64,000 nt of DNA. Origin: Blakeslea trispora. Its lineage: Eukaryota; Mucoromycota; Mucoromycetes; Mucorales; Choanephoraceae. Positions 21,118 to 31,956 of the stretch are shown piece by piece. Both the position numbers and the translations under genes were made by a program. Below the pieces are notes generated by a model. That model was not told the origin of the DNA. It made no database searches and worked only from the letters and a program-made list of their open reading frames with translations. Numbering within the stretch: the stretch's first letter is position 1; each line of letters starts with the position of its first letter. Location of the stretch: the NCBI GenBank assembly GCA_025331445.1, contig JAIWNE010000032.1:124001-188000 (forward strand), given 5' to 3'.

Positions 21118-23482
21118 ATGTCCAGATACGACGATAGACAATTAAATGACATTGTTGTTGACTATGAAGAAACTTCTTACCGAGAACAAGCAAAAGAATT
21201 CTTGAATGAATTACCGCATCATGCTGCTGAATACATAGTCAGTTTATTCCCTATCATGTCTTGGATTCATCGTTATAATGTTCAATGGCTCATACGTGAT
21301 CTTATTGCTGGTTTAACAGTGGGTGTTGTTGTTGTACCTCAAAGTATGGGTTATGCTAAGATTGCTCAATTACCTGCTCAATATGGTCTTTAGTAAGTTT
21401 TTTTTTCTTTTTTTAGAATAATAACCAGAGAATCAATGAATGATTAACTTGTTCCATAGTACTGCTTTTGTGGGTCTTTGCGTCTATTGTTTATTTGCTA
21501 CTTCAAAAGATATCAGTATTGGTCCCACAGCCGTCATGTCTTTACTTGTCGGTCAAACCATCACACGAATCACAGCTGAAAATCCCGAGATTACAGGTCC
21601 TCAAATTGCCGTTGTCCTTTCACTTTTGACAGGTGCCATTGCCATGTTCATTGGTCTTGTCCGACTAGGTATCCTAGTGGACTTTATTCCCGGCCCTGCC
21701 ATTGCTGGTTTCATGACCGGTTCAGCCATCACTATCACCATTGGTCAATGGCCCAAGCTGTTTGGTATCAAGGGCATCAACACACAAGACTCAAGTTATC
21801 TCATTTTTGGCAACTTTTTCAAATACCTTCCCAACACCAAACTCGATGTGGCCTTTGGTCTAAGCGGCATGGTATGGCTTTACGGTATTCGTTATGGCTG
21901 TCAATACCTCGGCAAGAGATACCCAAAGCATGCCACCTTGTTTTTCTTCTTGAGCATCATGCGTAATGGTGTTGCTGTCATTTTTGGTACCTTGATTGCT
22001 TTCTTGATCAACATTGGCAAGACAACCAGTCCTATCAGTATCCTCAAGACAGTCCCTGCTGGTTTCACTGCCATGGCCGTACCCAGCATCAACACAAACT
22101 TGATCTCTGCCGTCGCTAGTTCTTTGCCCTCTGGTGTTATCATCTTGATTCTGGAACATGTGGCCATTGCCAAATCGTTTGGTCGTATTAATGACTACGC
22201 CATCAACCCTGATCAAGAAGTGATTGCCATCGGCTTCACCAACATCTGGGCTTCTTTCTTTGGTGCCTATCCTTCCACCGGTTCCTTTTCACGTACAGCC
22301 ATCAAGGCACGTTCAGGCGTCAAGACACCTATTGCCGGTATCTTTTCTGCTCTTGTCGTTGTCTTGGCTCTCTATGCATTGACACCTGCCTTTTATTATA
22401 TTCCTGATGCCACTTTGGCTGCCATTGTGATTCATGCTGTCTCTGATCTTGTCAGTGGTCCTCAATACATAAAGCGATTGGCACGTGTCTCTCTCTGGGA
22501 ACTGTTTGTCTTTGTATCCGCTGTCATCATCACCTTCTTCACTACAGTCGAATATGGTATTTATGTATCTGTCTGTCTCTCGATTGTCATCCTCTTGTTC
22601 CGTATCGCCCGTCCTCGTTTCTGGAGTCTTGGTCGTATTCCCTTAAACCAAAAGAGTGCCTCTACAGATAAATCTTTAGCAAATGAACAAAGCTATCTCT
22701 ATGTACCTCAAAGTCACCCTTCCCTTGGCAAGTTGGTTGAAGAACTTCCCTCGGGTATCTTGATGTGTCGTATTGATGAATCCTTTACCTATCCCAACTC
22801 TGGCTTTATTTCTGATCGTATCATCTCTTACTGTAAAGAACGTACACGTCGTCAACAGACTAACCTGTCCAAGGGTGACCGTTCTTGGAATGATGATTCT
22901 GATGCTGTCAAAGAAGCTCAACGTGCCAATCTCCCCCGATTGCATGCCCTCATTATTGATTTTGCCTCTGTCAATCGCCTTGATTCAAGTGGTCTTCAGG
23001 CTATTGTCGATGCTCAAAATGCTCTCAACCGGTATGCAGGTCATCATGTTGAATTCCATTTCTCAAATATCTTGCATCCCGGTATTCGCCGTTCTCTTAT
23101 TGTAGCTGGTTTCGGTGACCAACCTCGATCAGGTTACTATGAAGCTTATGTAAACCATCAACGAGAAATCTTACCGGTTGTGCCTGCCTCTCGTGATGGT
23201 CCTGTGTCTTCTCCTGTCGAAAGAAAAGAAGTTGCTGAGGCCAAGGATGAAGAAACTCCCAATATCAAGGAAGCTATTGTGGATGTGAAGTCAGATGGAT
23301 TCACAAGTGATGACGATAGCATCAGAACAGCCCGTTCTATTCCTTTACCTAAAGACAGATATCCCTTCTTCCATTGGAGTGCGGACGAAGCGGTTCGTGC
23401 TGCTTCTAAAAGTCTCATCTATCGTCCTCAAGATGATAACAGTAGCTCGTTAGACGAGCAAGAAGTTACTGCTAGTCACTAA
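21118..23482 (+). CDS. SulP-family sulfate permease with STAS domain
   Basis: Two exons, 21118-21392 and 21460-23482, separated by a 67-bp GT-AG intron, give 765 aa, the usual size for fungal SUL1/SUL2-type high-affinity sulfate transporters. The N-terminal cytosolic part precedes the SulP signature, seen as D-L-I-A-G-L-T-V-G-V-V-V-V-P-Q-S-M-G-Y-A, followed by about a dozen hydrophobic segments (residues ~65-510). The C-terminal STAS domain (~550-680) has L-I-I-D-F-A-S-V-N-R-L-D-S-S-G-L-Q, with the Asp-Ser-Ser loop. A Ser/Asp-rich tail with acidic clusters ends the protein. Codon use in exon 2 is C-rich in third positions relative to the neighbours, suggesting high expression. It imports sulfate across the plasma membrane for Cys/Met synthesis. 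Confidence 0.95.
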
Positions 23483-24091
23483 TGTATTATTTATTTCCTC
23501 TGCTTTCCATTTATTGTTATTGTTACATACATCTTAACCAACTTATTGTAAATATTCCTAAATAAAACCAGACAATCATTGTCACATCTTCATATGAAGG
23601 TTAAAAGAAAACACGTAGATAGGCCCAAACATTATCAATCAAATCTTTAGAGCATTTACTCAGTCCATACAATAAGCCTATCCTTTTCTTCTTTTTTTTT
23701 TGTCCCTACACTAGTTTCAATTTAAGGGGGATTACCCAAGGCACATGTTCAATGAAATTTAGAATAAGGACAAGAAGAGTATCAACATTGTCTTTATAGA
23801 CCTAAATATTCGTAAATCCATTATCCCTAAATCGATTGGCCATTGTAATACTCATTGAGCTGCAGAGAAACAAACAGAGACTTTTTTTTGAGTGCTTCAG
23901 ATGCTACCAAAGAAACAATTTTCTTTTTCTATTATAGACAACGGTATTGCTTGGTTAGCCCTCCTTTACTTTTCATGACAACAATAAGACTTGTTTTATG
24001 AGTATACGCCTCCTATAGAGTATATGAACTGTGTTTTTTTAGTCATTTTTTTTCTTTTTCTTTGGCTTTTATCAAAAAAAAAAGAAGAAGA
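23483..24091. other. 3' UTR and spacer after the sulfate permease gene
   Basis: It contains an AATAAA (around 23560), a plausible polyadenylation signal for the permease mRNA. No other feature is supported. Confidence 0.45.
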
Positions 24092-24409
24092 ATGACTGAT
24101 GCTTCAACAAGCTTATACGCACCGTACACTATTGTACTCCCAAATGGACAAACGATTGTAGAAAAGCCAATCAAGTGCTGTTTTAAACCATGTAAGTACT
24201 GTTCTTTTGTAGAATGTTTAAAATATGTTGTGCTGATTATATATGTTTTAGCCCAATCTTATCCTATAAAACATATCAATCAAGGACCATTGTGTGGTTT
24301 GGTAAGTGATACAAATGATCCATAGTTGAACATATCAAGTCTTTTTTTAAAACGTTCTATTTAGTTGGAACACTACTATAGAAGAGTCAAGAATTTCTTT
24401 TTTTGTTAA
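24092..24409 (+). CDS. small uncharacterised protein, three-exon model
   Basis: A plausible spliced frame: exon 1 24092-24191 (M-T-D-A-S-T-S-L-Y...), intron with GTAAGT...TTTTAG, exon 2 24252-24301, intron GTAAGT...ATTTAG, exon 3 24365-24409, giving 64 aa. Exon 1 reads protein-like (YAPYTIVLPNGQTIVEKP, then CC), exon 2 has a single Cys. I do not recognise a family. Two strong GTAAGT donors that keep the frame are the main support. The 3' end is uncertain; reading through the second donor would end at 24325 instead, and more exons could lie up to ~24600. Confidence 0.4.
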
Positions 24410-25786
24410 AGCACAATCAAGGTAATAAAGACATACATGCTTATAGAATAAAAGGTTTCCATCTCATTCTTTTTTTAAATGTATGCAGTACTAAATCAAG
24501 AACTGTTGCCAATTTGACTCAATTGATCCCTAGTCTTTTTCTTTTGAAACAAACAAAAAAAATAGAATATCGTTCTGTAGTTTACTTGTGTTTAGCTTAA
24601 ATGAGGATGTTCTTCACCCTTTCGAATCCCAAAATGTCCTTATCTCTTTATCAAACAAAACAAATGTCTTGAATATGTATTCTTAAATCCATCCAATGAG
24701 TATGATATTATAGTGCAGCAACCTTTTTTTTTTGGGGGGGGGAAAAAGCAAACTCCTTGATTTCTTTGGTAGATGGCAATTAATTTTATTAAATGCACCA
24801 ATCAAGCGAATAAGTACCAATTTTTTTATTCTTTTAGTAATAAAGTCAGTATATAATAAACAGTTCTGTTTCATTTTACTGTTGGATAAAAAAGAGAAAG
24901 ACTCTATAAAAGCATCCTTTAAATTGGATAAACTCAATGGATTTACAAGCAAATGAAATTTCTCTCCCCCTTTTATTTTATTCTTAAAAAGAACAAGTCT
25001 TTTAAAATCAAACATCTTTATGAATAGCTTTTTTCTTTTAAAAGAAAGTAACATTTGATTTTGTTTCACTGGTACAATTCATAAGAGAGAGAGATATTAA
25101 ATTTGGGGGGGGGGGATAGAAACAGTAATTTTGGTCGACTTTCCTTAAAGTTGTTTATCGTTTAATATTAAATTTAGAAATCATCAAAACACCTATTTAT
25201 TGTCTTCATAACAGTGGCTCTAATTTTTTTTTTCTGGGATGATGCAGAAAACCCTAAAAAAGAATCTATTATCATCTCTCTCCCTCTCTCTTTCTTATGA
25301 AAAATAGCAACCTTACTTGACGTTACTGTTCTGTCACCTTCTATAGTTACTAAGAATAGTACAAACTGTAAAAGCCGATGCCGATCCTACGTGTTACAAA
25401 CTATTCAGATTATTAACTTGGTCGTCACCTGAGAGAAAGTAATAGCGTGTGATAAAGGCAACGATGACTCTATTTCTCTTTACTGTCGTTTCTTTGAATC
25501 ACGATTTAGACATTTCCTATATCAAAGAAAGGAAAGGAGCATTTGGTAATTACGATAAAATACACAGCAGAAAAAAAAAACTTGTTGGCATAGGGATGAT
25601 CGAGGTGCCACGTTGTTTATACATTAAACTTTTGCGCATCATGTGCTGTTGTACATGTTTGAAACAAATAAACAAAAGCCATAACGCTTATTTGGTCCTT
25701 TTTTTTCTTTCTTTATTTCTTCTCTTTCTTTTTCTTTTATAGCCCAAAAAAAAACATTATAAATAAAAAATCATGTCTATTGCTCA
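24410..25786. other. noncoding spacer with G runs
   Basis: No gene is supported. It has a T-run/G-run/A-run junction near 24724-24746 and another G run near 25106-25116, unusual in this AT-rich context, plus a TTAAAAGAAAAAAGC-type region around 24990-25060. The last 300 bp are the presumed RGS-gene promoter. Confidence 0.5.
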
Positions 25787-26407
25787 ATGAATTTTACAAC
25801 ACATTATTCATTCACCTTAGAATCAGTCTTGAATCCAGAACATGAACATCATTCTAGCTTTATGTTATATCTCCATCACACATTTTGTACCGAAAACTAT
25901 AGTTTCTGGCAAGATGTACAAGACTACCGTCTCAATCCAACCTTGCCCATGTACCAAGCCATGATTGATACTTATATTGTACCAAATGCACCTCAAGAGA
26001 TCAATATACCGTGTGAAATGCGACAGGATATCCTCAGACAGTTTTCCGTGTGTTGTTTTGACCAAGCGGCCGAATCTATCTTGGAACTCATTCGAGTCAA
26101 CTCCTTTATACCTTGGTATCAAGAGAATCATTTTCGAAGAAAATCCATGGCCACTTCCATCTCATTTCCTGATCGTTGGAATTTGCTTTCCAAATCGACT
26201 TTGGACGATGAAAAGGTCGTGACGAGACCAAGTTTTGCCTCCTTAAGAATGGATGATGGCAGCAGTCCCATGTTACGCACTGTTTCTGCCGCCTCTATGT
26301 TTGATCTCTCTTTACAGAGTAAATCGAAAAGTCGAATTTCAAGTCTGTTGCAGCGAAAGAGAGAAGCTCTTTTGGTTCGAGTGAAAAGAACGTTTGTTTA
26401 TTCTTGA
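25787..26407 (+). CDS. RGS-domain protein
   Basis: Single exon, 206 aa. Residues ~8-115 fit a regulator-of-G-protein-signalling fold: T-L-E-S-V-L-N, F-M-L-Y-L-H-H-T-F-C-T-E-N-Y-S-F-W-Q-D-V (the F-x-x-(F/Y)-L...E-N...F-W signature), then Y-I-V-P-N-A-P-Q-E-I-N-I and a final helix S-I-L-E-L-I-R-V-N-S-F-I-P-W-Y. RGS proteins speed GTP hydrolysis by G-alpha subunits. Residues ~120-206 are Ser/Arg-rich and likely phosphorylated. No membrane segment or DEP domain is present, so it is a short, soluble RGS protein of the kind expanded in Mucoromycota. Its stop lies 9 bp from the stop of the convergent KH gene. Confidence 0.85.
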   Translation: MNFTTHYSFTLESVLNPEHEHHSSFMLYLHHTFCTENYSFWQDVQDYRLNPTLPMYQAMIDTYIVPNAPQEINIPCEMRQDILRQFSVCCFDQAAESILELIRVNSFIPWYQENHFRRKSMATSISFPDRWNLLSKSTLDDEKVVTRPSFASLRMDDGSSPMLRTVSAASMFDLSLQSKSKSRISSLLQRKREALLVRVKRTFVYS

Positions 26408-26416
26408 GTTTTCTCC

Positions 26417-27132
26417 TTAATTTCGAACACGATGGCCTCCTTGTAAAATAATATCTGTTGGACTTTGTCTTATCACTTGTTCTAGGAAATCAAAATCTTC
26501 CTCTTCTTGTACATAAAACTTTGTATCTGGAAAAGACAGAGCATATCGAGCATGTTTTTCCAAGAAATGAGATAATAAAGAAACTGCTTTTATAAACTCA
26601 TCTAATTGATCTTTGCCTGGTGCATGTATATAGATGAGGCGTTCAGTTGATCTCGGTAAAAAACTACTTTTGATGGCGATTTGTGTGTTTGTTCTTTGGG
26701 TGATGATGGCAAATGAATCTTCTGGATGATACAATAAGAGCTCTACCATACTTTCAGGTAAAACGAAATGCACACCAACCTAAAGTTATCAAGTCAATGA
26801 CATTCTCAAAAGAAAAAAAAAAGGCCATTTGTTTTTTTTTTTTTTACTTGTGGATTTTCTTCTAGTTCAAGACAACTCTTCCATACATCGGCCATTTTCG
26901 AACTTTGACCCCAAATATGAATCAGTCGACCCCACCTTTGAGTTGTCTTTATTTCAGATAGTCTGATTTGAACATGGTGATAGTTTTGAAGGTATTGAAT
27001 AGAGAGACCTTTTTTACCAAGAATAGATACTGCTAGCGATCTCGGTATGATGGCTCTCATATGAACGTTATAGTAATGCCGACTCTCAGCTGTTACAGTG
27101 TCAATCAGTTTATCTGCATTGGTCGAACTCAT
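26417..27132 (-). CDS. KH-domain RNA-binding protein
   Basis: Two exons, 27132-26848 and about 26779-26417, with a 68-bp intron, 215 aa. The start is the ATG at 27132; a longer reading would need a GTG. Residues ~25-90 form a type I KH domain: R-A-I-I-P-R-S-L-A-V-S-I-L-G-K-K-G-L-S-I-Q-Y-L, with the GxxG loop as GKKG, and R-L-I-H-I-W-G strand. A second, degenerate KH-like repeat follows (~97-170: V-H-F-V-L-P-E-S-M-V-E-L-L-L..., R-L-I-Y-I-H-A-P-G) lacking GxxG. The protein ends in I-I-L-Q-G-G-H-R-V-R-N. RNA target unknown; hnRNP K/PCBP-like fold is inference. Confidence 0.75.
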
Positions 27133-27436
27133 TAGAAAAATCACGTAAAGAAGAAAAAAATATATATATTAGCAGAGATTTTTTTTGGGTGTGGATTAGT
27201 GTTACTTGAGTTTTTTTTTTTTTTTTTTCATAAAGGGCATTGACCAGTCTAATTTTATGCTGATAAACTCAACCAACTGAATAGGCCAAACACCCATTGG
27301 TTAATAATGAGTCACGAATATCCAATGAAAACAAAGAAGGGGAGTTTTTTTTTTTTTTAATTTCATTTTTTTTAAGATAGATAATCAGGAGAAGATTGCT
27401 CTCTCTCTCTTTTTCTTACTCATTTTTTTTTCTATC
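27133..27436. promoter_or_regulatory. divergent promoter of KH and HOM2-type genes
   Basis: A 304-bp region between divergent starts, rich in T/A runs (T18 near 27211-27228, T12 near 27347) with two CCAAT-like elements (ATTGG at 27296-27300 and CCAAT at 27321-27325). No defined operator can be named. Confidence 0.4.
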
Positions 27437-28565
27437 ATGGCTCCTACAAAGAAAGTTGGTATTTTAGGTGCAACCGGTACTGTCGGTCAACGTTTCATTT
27501 TGTTGCTAAGTGAGCATCCCATTTTCACTATCCATGCTGTTGGTGCCTCTGCTCGTTCTGCCGGCAAGGCCTATAAGGATGCTGTGCGTTGGAAACAATC
27601 TCATCCTATTCCTGACCATGTAGCTCAGTTGATTGTCAAGCCTTGCGATGCTGAACTTTTTAAGGATTGTGATGTTGTCTTTTCAGGTCTTGATGCTGAT
27701 GTTGCTGGTGATATCGGTAAAATGAATAGAAAAGTATTTCCTTTTTATTATGATTAACATATGCCCTTTAGAAATGGCCATGTTGAAACAAGATCTTGCC
27801 GTCTTTTCAAACGCAAAGAACTATCGTCGTGACCCTACTGTACCATTGATTGTGCCTACTGTCAATGCGGATCATTTCGATTTGATCCCTCATCAGCGTC
27901 AACTCAACCAACTTCGAAAGGGTTTCTTGATCACCAATGCCAACTGTTCAACCACCGGTCTGGTCGTTCCCTTAAAGGCCCTTCAGGATGCTTTTGGTCC
28001 AATGTCACATATCATTGTTCATACACAACAGGCCATCAGTGGTGCTGGTTATCCTGGTGTACCTAGCTTGGATATTTTAGATAATGTTGTGCCTCATATT
28101 GGAGGTGAAGAAGAAAAGATTGAATGGGAAGTAGGCAAGATCATGGGTAGCTTGGCCAAGGACAAACAATCCTTTGAACTCTTGCCCAACACAGTTGTCT
28201 CTGCCACTTGTACTCGTGTGCCTGTCTTGGATGGTCATTTGGAGAGTGTGTCTGTCAAGTTTGCGAATGGAAGCCCCTCTGTGGAAGAAGTCTATCGGGT
28301 ACTTGAACAGTATCGTTCCGAGGCTGAGGCATTGGGTTGTCATTCCGCTCCTCAAAAGCCTATTGTTGTCAGCCATGATCCTGACAGACCTCAACCTCGT
28401 CTTGATCGTGAAAACCTAAAGGGTCAAGCTGTGACTGTAGGTCGTGTTCGTCCTTGTCCTGTCTTGGATATCAAGTTTGTCTTGTTGATTCATAATACTG
28501 TCCTTGGTGCTGCTGGTTCTTCAGTACTCAATGCTGAAATTGCTGTTGCCAAAGGCTTGCTTTAA
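27437..28565 (+). CDS. HOM2: aspartate-semialdehyde dehydrogenase
   Basis: Two exons, 27437-27716 and 27772-28565, with a 55-bp intron, 357 aa, the normal size. The N-terminal NADP-binding loop is [12 protein letters not shown]. The catalytic Cys lies in [10 protein letters not shown], and [11 protein letters not shown] is the substrate loop. The end [11 protein letters not shown] is typical of the fungal/archaeal-type ASADH. It reduces aspartyl-4-phosphate to aspartate semialdehyde in the pathway to Thr, Met and Ile. The protein lacks a targeting peptide, so it is cytosolic. Confidence 0.96.
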
Positions 28566-29049
28566 TCACTTTTTATATCTTAATTAGACACACACTATAC
28601 ATACATTCATTTAAAATAAAATCATGTAAATTTATCCATCTAATCTGTGGTTCTTTGTTTTAATTAACTGTTGTTTACCAATAGAATGTCTGTAATAAGA
28701 GATGAAATATATGTGAAATTGATAAAAGATAATAATGGAAGAGAAAACGTAGAGTGGGGGAAAAAGTAGAAGCATTGGATTTTATAATAATTGTCAAGTG
28801 TATCATCCTCACAAGTACAAAATCATGACACAGCAACCCCACCCAGTCATACCAAATTCGGACATTCAAACTTTAACTTGTTCCGGCCAAGTTCCGGTTC
28901 GTTAGATAGCATAAAGAATGTGTGTCCCAATTACAAAAGAATTCATACATTGTCAACATCACATAACCAAATGAGAGGGGGCGGGGGCGAAAGGATATTA
29001 AATTTTAAACAGCACACAGTAAGGAAGCTTTCTTTCGATTTGTAACAAA

Positions 29050-29805
29050 ATGGTATGTAATCAGATACATGCTAGAAAACAAAACGAGAAAAATAGAGAG
29101 ACAGACAGACAGAGAGAGAAAGACTATCATCCATCCATCCATCCATCCATGATTCAGTACAGAGGATCAACCCCCTTTCATTCAATCATGACGCCATAAG
29201 AGAAACAACAACTTTAACATGTCACTCATGGAATCCATGACAGCTCATGAACGATGTCCTGATTATTTCATGGGCTTGCATTTAGAGACCAAGAGAAAGA
29301 GAAGGCTCTTGTTCTTTTCTCTCTCTCTCTGTGTGTGTGTGGATCTCTTTCTGTCTGTCTTTCTCAAAGAAACATCACAACAGATCACTCAATTCTATCT
29401 TCCTCTCTCTTTTAGGCCGACGCTACTGTCACTATCAGAACTCGCAAGTTCCTCACCAACCGCTTGCTCCAACGTAAGCAAATGGTCGTCGATGTCATCC
29501 ACCCTGGTCTCCCCAACGTTTCCAAGGATGAACTCCGTACCAAGATTGGTAAGATGTACAAGGCCGAAAAGGATGTTGTTTCCGTCTTTGGTTTCAAGAC
29601 CCACTTTGGTGGTGGAAAGACCACTGGTTTCGCCTTGATCTACGATAACGTCGAAGCCTTGAAGAAGTTCGAACCCAAGCACCGTCTTGTCCGTATCGGT
29701 CTTGCTGAAGCTCCCAAGGGTGGTCGTAAGCAACGTAAGGAAAAGAAGAACCGTGAAAAGAAGTTCCGTGGTGTCAGAAAGTCCAAGAAGCCCAGAAAGG
29801 AATAA
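29050..29805 (+). CDS. RPS24: 40S ribosomal protein S24
   Basis: Two exons. Exon 1 (29050-29052) is only the ATG; a 363-bp intron (GTATGT...CTTTTAG) follows, and exon 2 (29416-29805) codes for the rest. The protein is 130 aa and starts [13 protein letters not shown], with the strongly conserved [11 protein letters not shown] and [15 protein letters not shown] blocks. The C-terminus is very basic. Third codon positions are almost all C or G (AAG, GTC, TTC), as in highly expressed fungal genes. The intron is by far the longest in the window's housekeeping genes and has (CCAT)5 and (AGAC)n tracts. A start codon alone in exon 1 is also known for RPS24 in animals. Confidence 0.96.
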
Positions 29806-30142
29806 GCTTCTTTATTTTCTTCTTTTTTTTCTTTATTTCACAACATCATCATGTTTTTGGCATAGAAAAAAGAGAAATATATATATGTTATAATGACAAA
29901 GCTTTGATTTTTTTTTGCAATTATTGTTTAAACTGACAACAACAAAAGAAAAAGAGAGGGAATGGTTTGGAGAGAGAGAGAGAATGCCAAAATAGAATAA
30001 TCAGTGATAGACTCATAAACAAATCTTGGTGTATTTTAAAACTGAACGCTTACATTCTCAAGCTTCAATCGATTGATATAAAAAAAAAGAGAGAAAGCGA
30101 TTCCCCCCCTTTTTTTTAGAGTACTTGTTTTATAAAAAGAAA

Positions 30143-31766
30143 ATGAAGTTGAGTGCATTATTGATTTCAACAGCTATTGTCAATCTAGTTGTTGCCTCAA
30201 AGACTATCACAGTTCGATTCACAGCTACCGATCGTAAAAAGTTCCATGCTTCTTCGCTAAGAGCCAGTAGCTTGGGTCGATTGATCAGTGCTCCTTTGGA
30301 AAATGTGGATTTGGCTTACTTGATTGATATTCAACTTGGTAATCATCATATTGGCTCAAGATGTGCCTATATATATATATAAAAAGAGTCATTAACTTTC
30401 TATATTTATATATATATAAAAGGTACACCTCCTCAACCATTTACCTTGTTGTTGGATACAGGTTCTTCAGGTACTTGGGTACCCATTCATGGTTGTGGAC
30501 GTTATTGTGGATATCCCGAAAACACCTTTAATCCTAACAACTCCTCTACATTCACACCATCCAACTTGCTATTCAACATCCGTTATGGTGAGGGATTCTC
30601 AAGAGGTTTCTATGGTAAAGATACCATGACAATCAATGGTGCATCCGTACCTAAAGTCGTAAGTTTTGAATTGTTTGATTTAATCATGATAATTCACGCA
30701 TGATAGAATTTTGCACTTTCTGATTATAATGATGGTGAATTGACGGCTGATGGAGCAGGTAAGACAAAGTATCGTCTATTCTTATACCAAACATGCTTCC
30801 ATCGAGTGACTGACTTGTAATTCTGATACTTTTAAACTGATTAGATGGTATTCTGGGTATCGGTCCTGATGCTCTTAGTGTCTATAACAATCCTGATAAG
30901 ACTGTCATTCCGACAGTAGTCACTACCATGTTTGAACAGAACATCATTGATCATAATGTCTTTTCCGTCTATTTCCAACCTGTCGAAGGAAACGATACAG
31001 AAAGACAAGATAAACGTATTAATGGTGAAATTGTGTTTGGTGGTTGTAAGTCCTATATTTATAGTGCTTTTTTTGTTTCTAAATTGTATTATAGATGAAG
31101 ATCGTCATATCATTGGTAATGTCAGCTATGTGCCTATTACCTCGGAGCCTTCCTTTGTGGTAAGCCCCTCCTTAATGCTTCTTTTATTTAAGAAAGATGA
31201 GTCCAATCTATTTTGTATAGAACTATTGGGCCGTCAATGTAGAAAAGGTGTCGGTTGGACAGAATTACACAAAGACATTTGCACCCAGCATGTCAGCCTT
31301 AGTTGATACAGGTAAATGGGAACAAACACACATAAACACACATAAACACATATTAACGTGTCATAATCTAGGCTCTACTCTAGTCTACCTTCCTAAAGAA
31401 GTCATGGACCATGTATTTGATGATGTGAAAGGTGCCCGTAAAGATTACTTGGGTCAATACATTGTACCTTGTAACTCTAAAAATCTTCCCAACATTACCA
31501 TCACTATGGGTGACCAAGACTTCATATTGACCTCTGATCATTATCTCATTACCTCGGGTGCAGTAAGTTCATGTTGGTAAATGAAAGAAAAAAACAACAG
31601 AAAACTCATGTATCCTTAGCTTGCTCTTTCCAATGACTCATGTTATACTTATATTCAAGAAAGTCCCTCTTTTGTGGATGTCATTTTGGGCTATGGGTTC
31701 CTTCAACAATATGTCTCGATTTACGATAATGAAAACAAGCGCATTGGTTTTGCTCAAAGAGCTTAG
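30143..31766 (+). CDS. secreted pepsin-like aspartic protease
   Basis: Eight exons (about 30143-30338, 30423-30658, 30708-30759, 30845-31045, 31095-31159, 31221-31311, 31372-31562, 31620-31766) keep one frame for 392 aa. Residues 1-19 are a signal peptide (M-K-L-S-A-L-L-I-S-T-A-I-V). A propeptide of about 40 residues is short compared with rhizopuspepsin-type zymogens. The pepsin fold starts at Y-L-I-D-I-Q-L-G-T-P-P-Q-P-F. Both catalytic motifs are present: LLDTGSSGTWVP and ALVDTGSTLVYLP. The flap Tyr lies in N-I-R-Y-G-E-G. Several N-x-S/T sites are visible. There is no C-terminal GPI or membrane tail (it ends I-G-F-A-Q-R-A), so it is secreted rather than a yapsin. Seven introns make it one of the most divided genes here. 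Confidence 0.92.
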
Positions 31767-31956
31767 AGTCTTTGTAATAAACATATTTATTTCTCTGAAC
31801 CACCTCTTCTATGAGTGTCTTTACAGTGACTGTGCTTGTGTGACGTGTAGTTTAGAAGATGGAAATGTAATTTTGACATTAAAAAAAAAAGTGCGTTTTG
31901 CTTAGTCACTTTCTCTCTCTTTTTTTTTCGTAAATATAGATAAAAGAAAACAAACC

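Noticed and set aside
25449..25742. 97-codon plus frame before the RGS gene
   Set aside because: Ends in a Leu/Phe run made by T/C tracts and lies in the probable promoter; not gene-like.
29053..29415. snoRNA inside the RPS24 intron
   Set aside because: I found a CTGA box-like tetramer near 29268 but no matching RUGAUGA box C with a closing stem; the signals are not better than chance.
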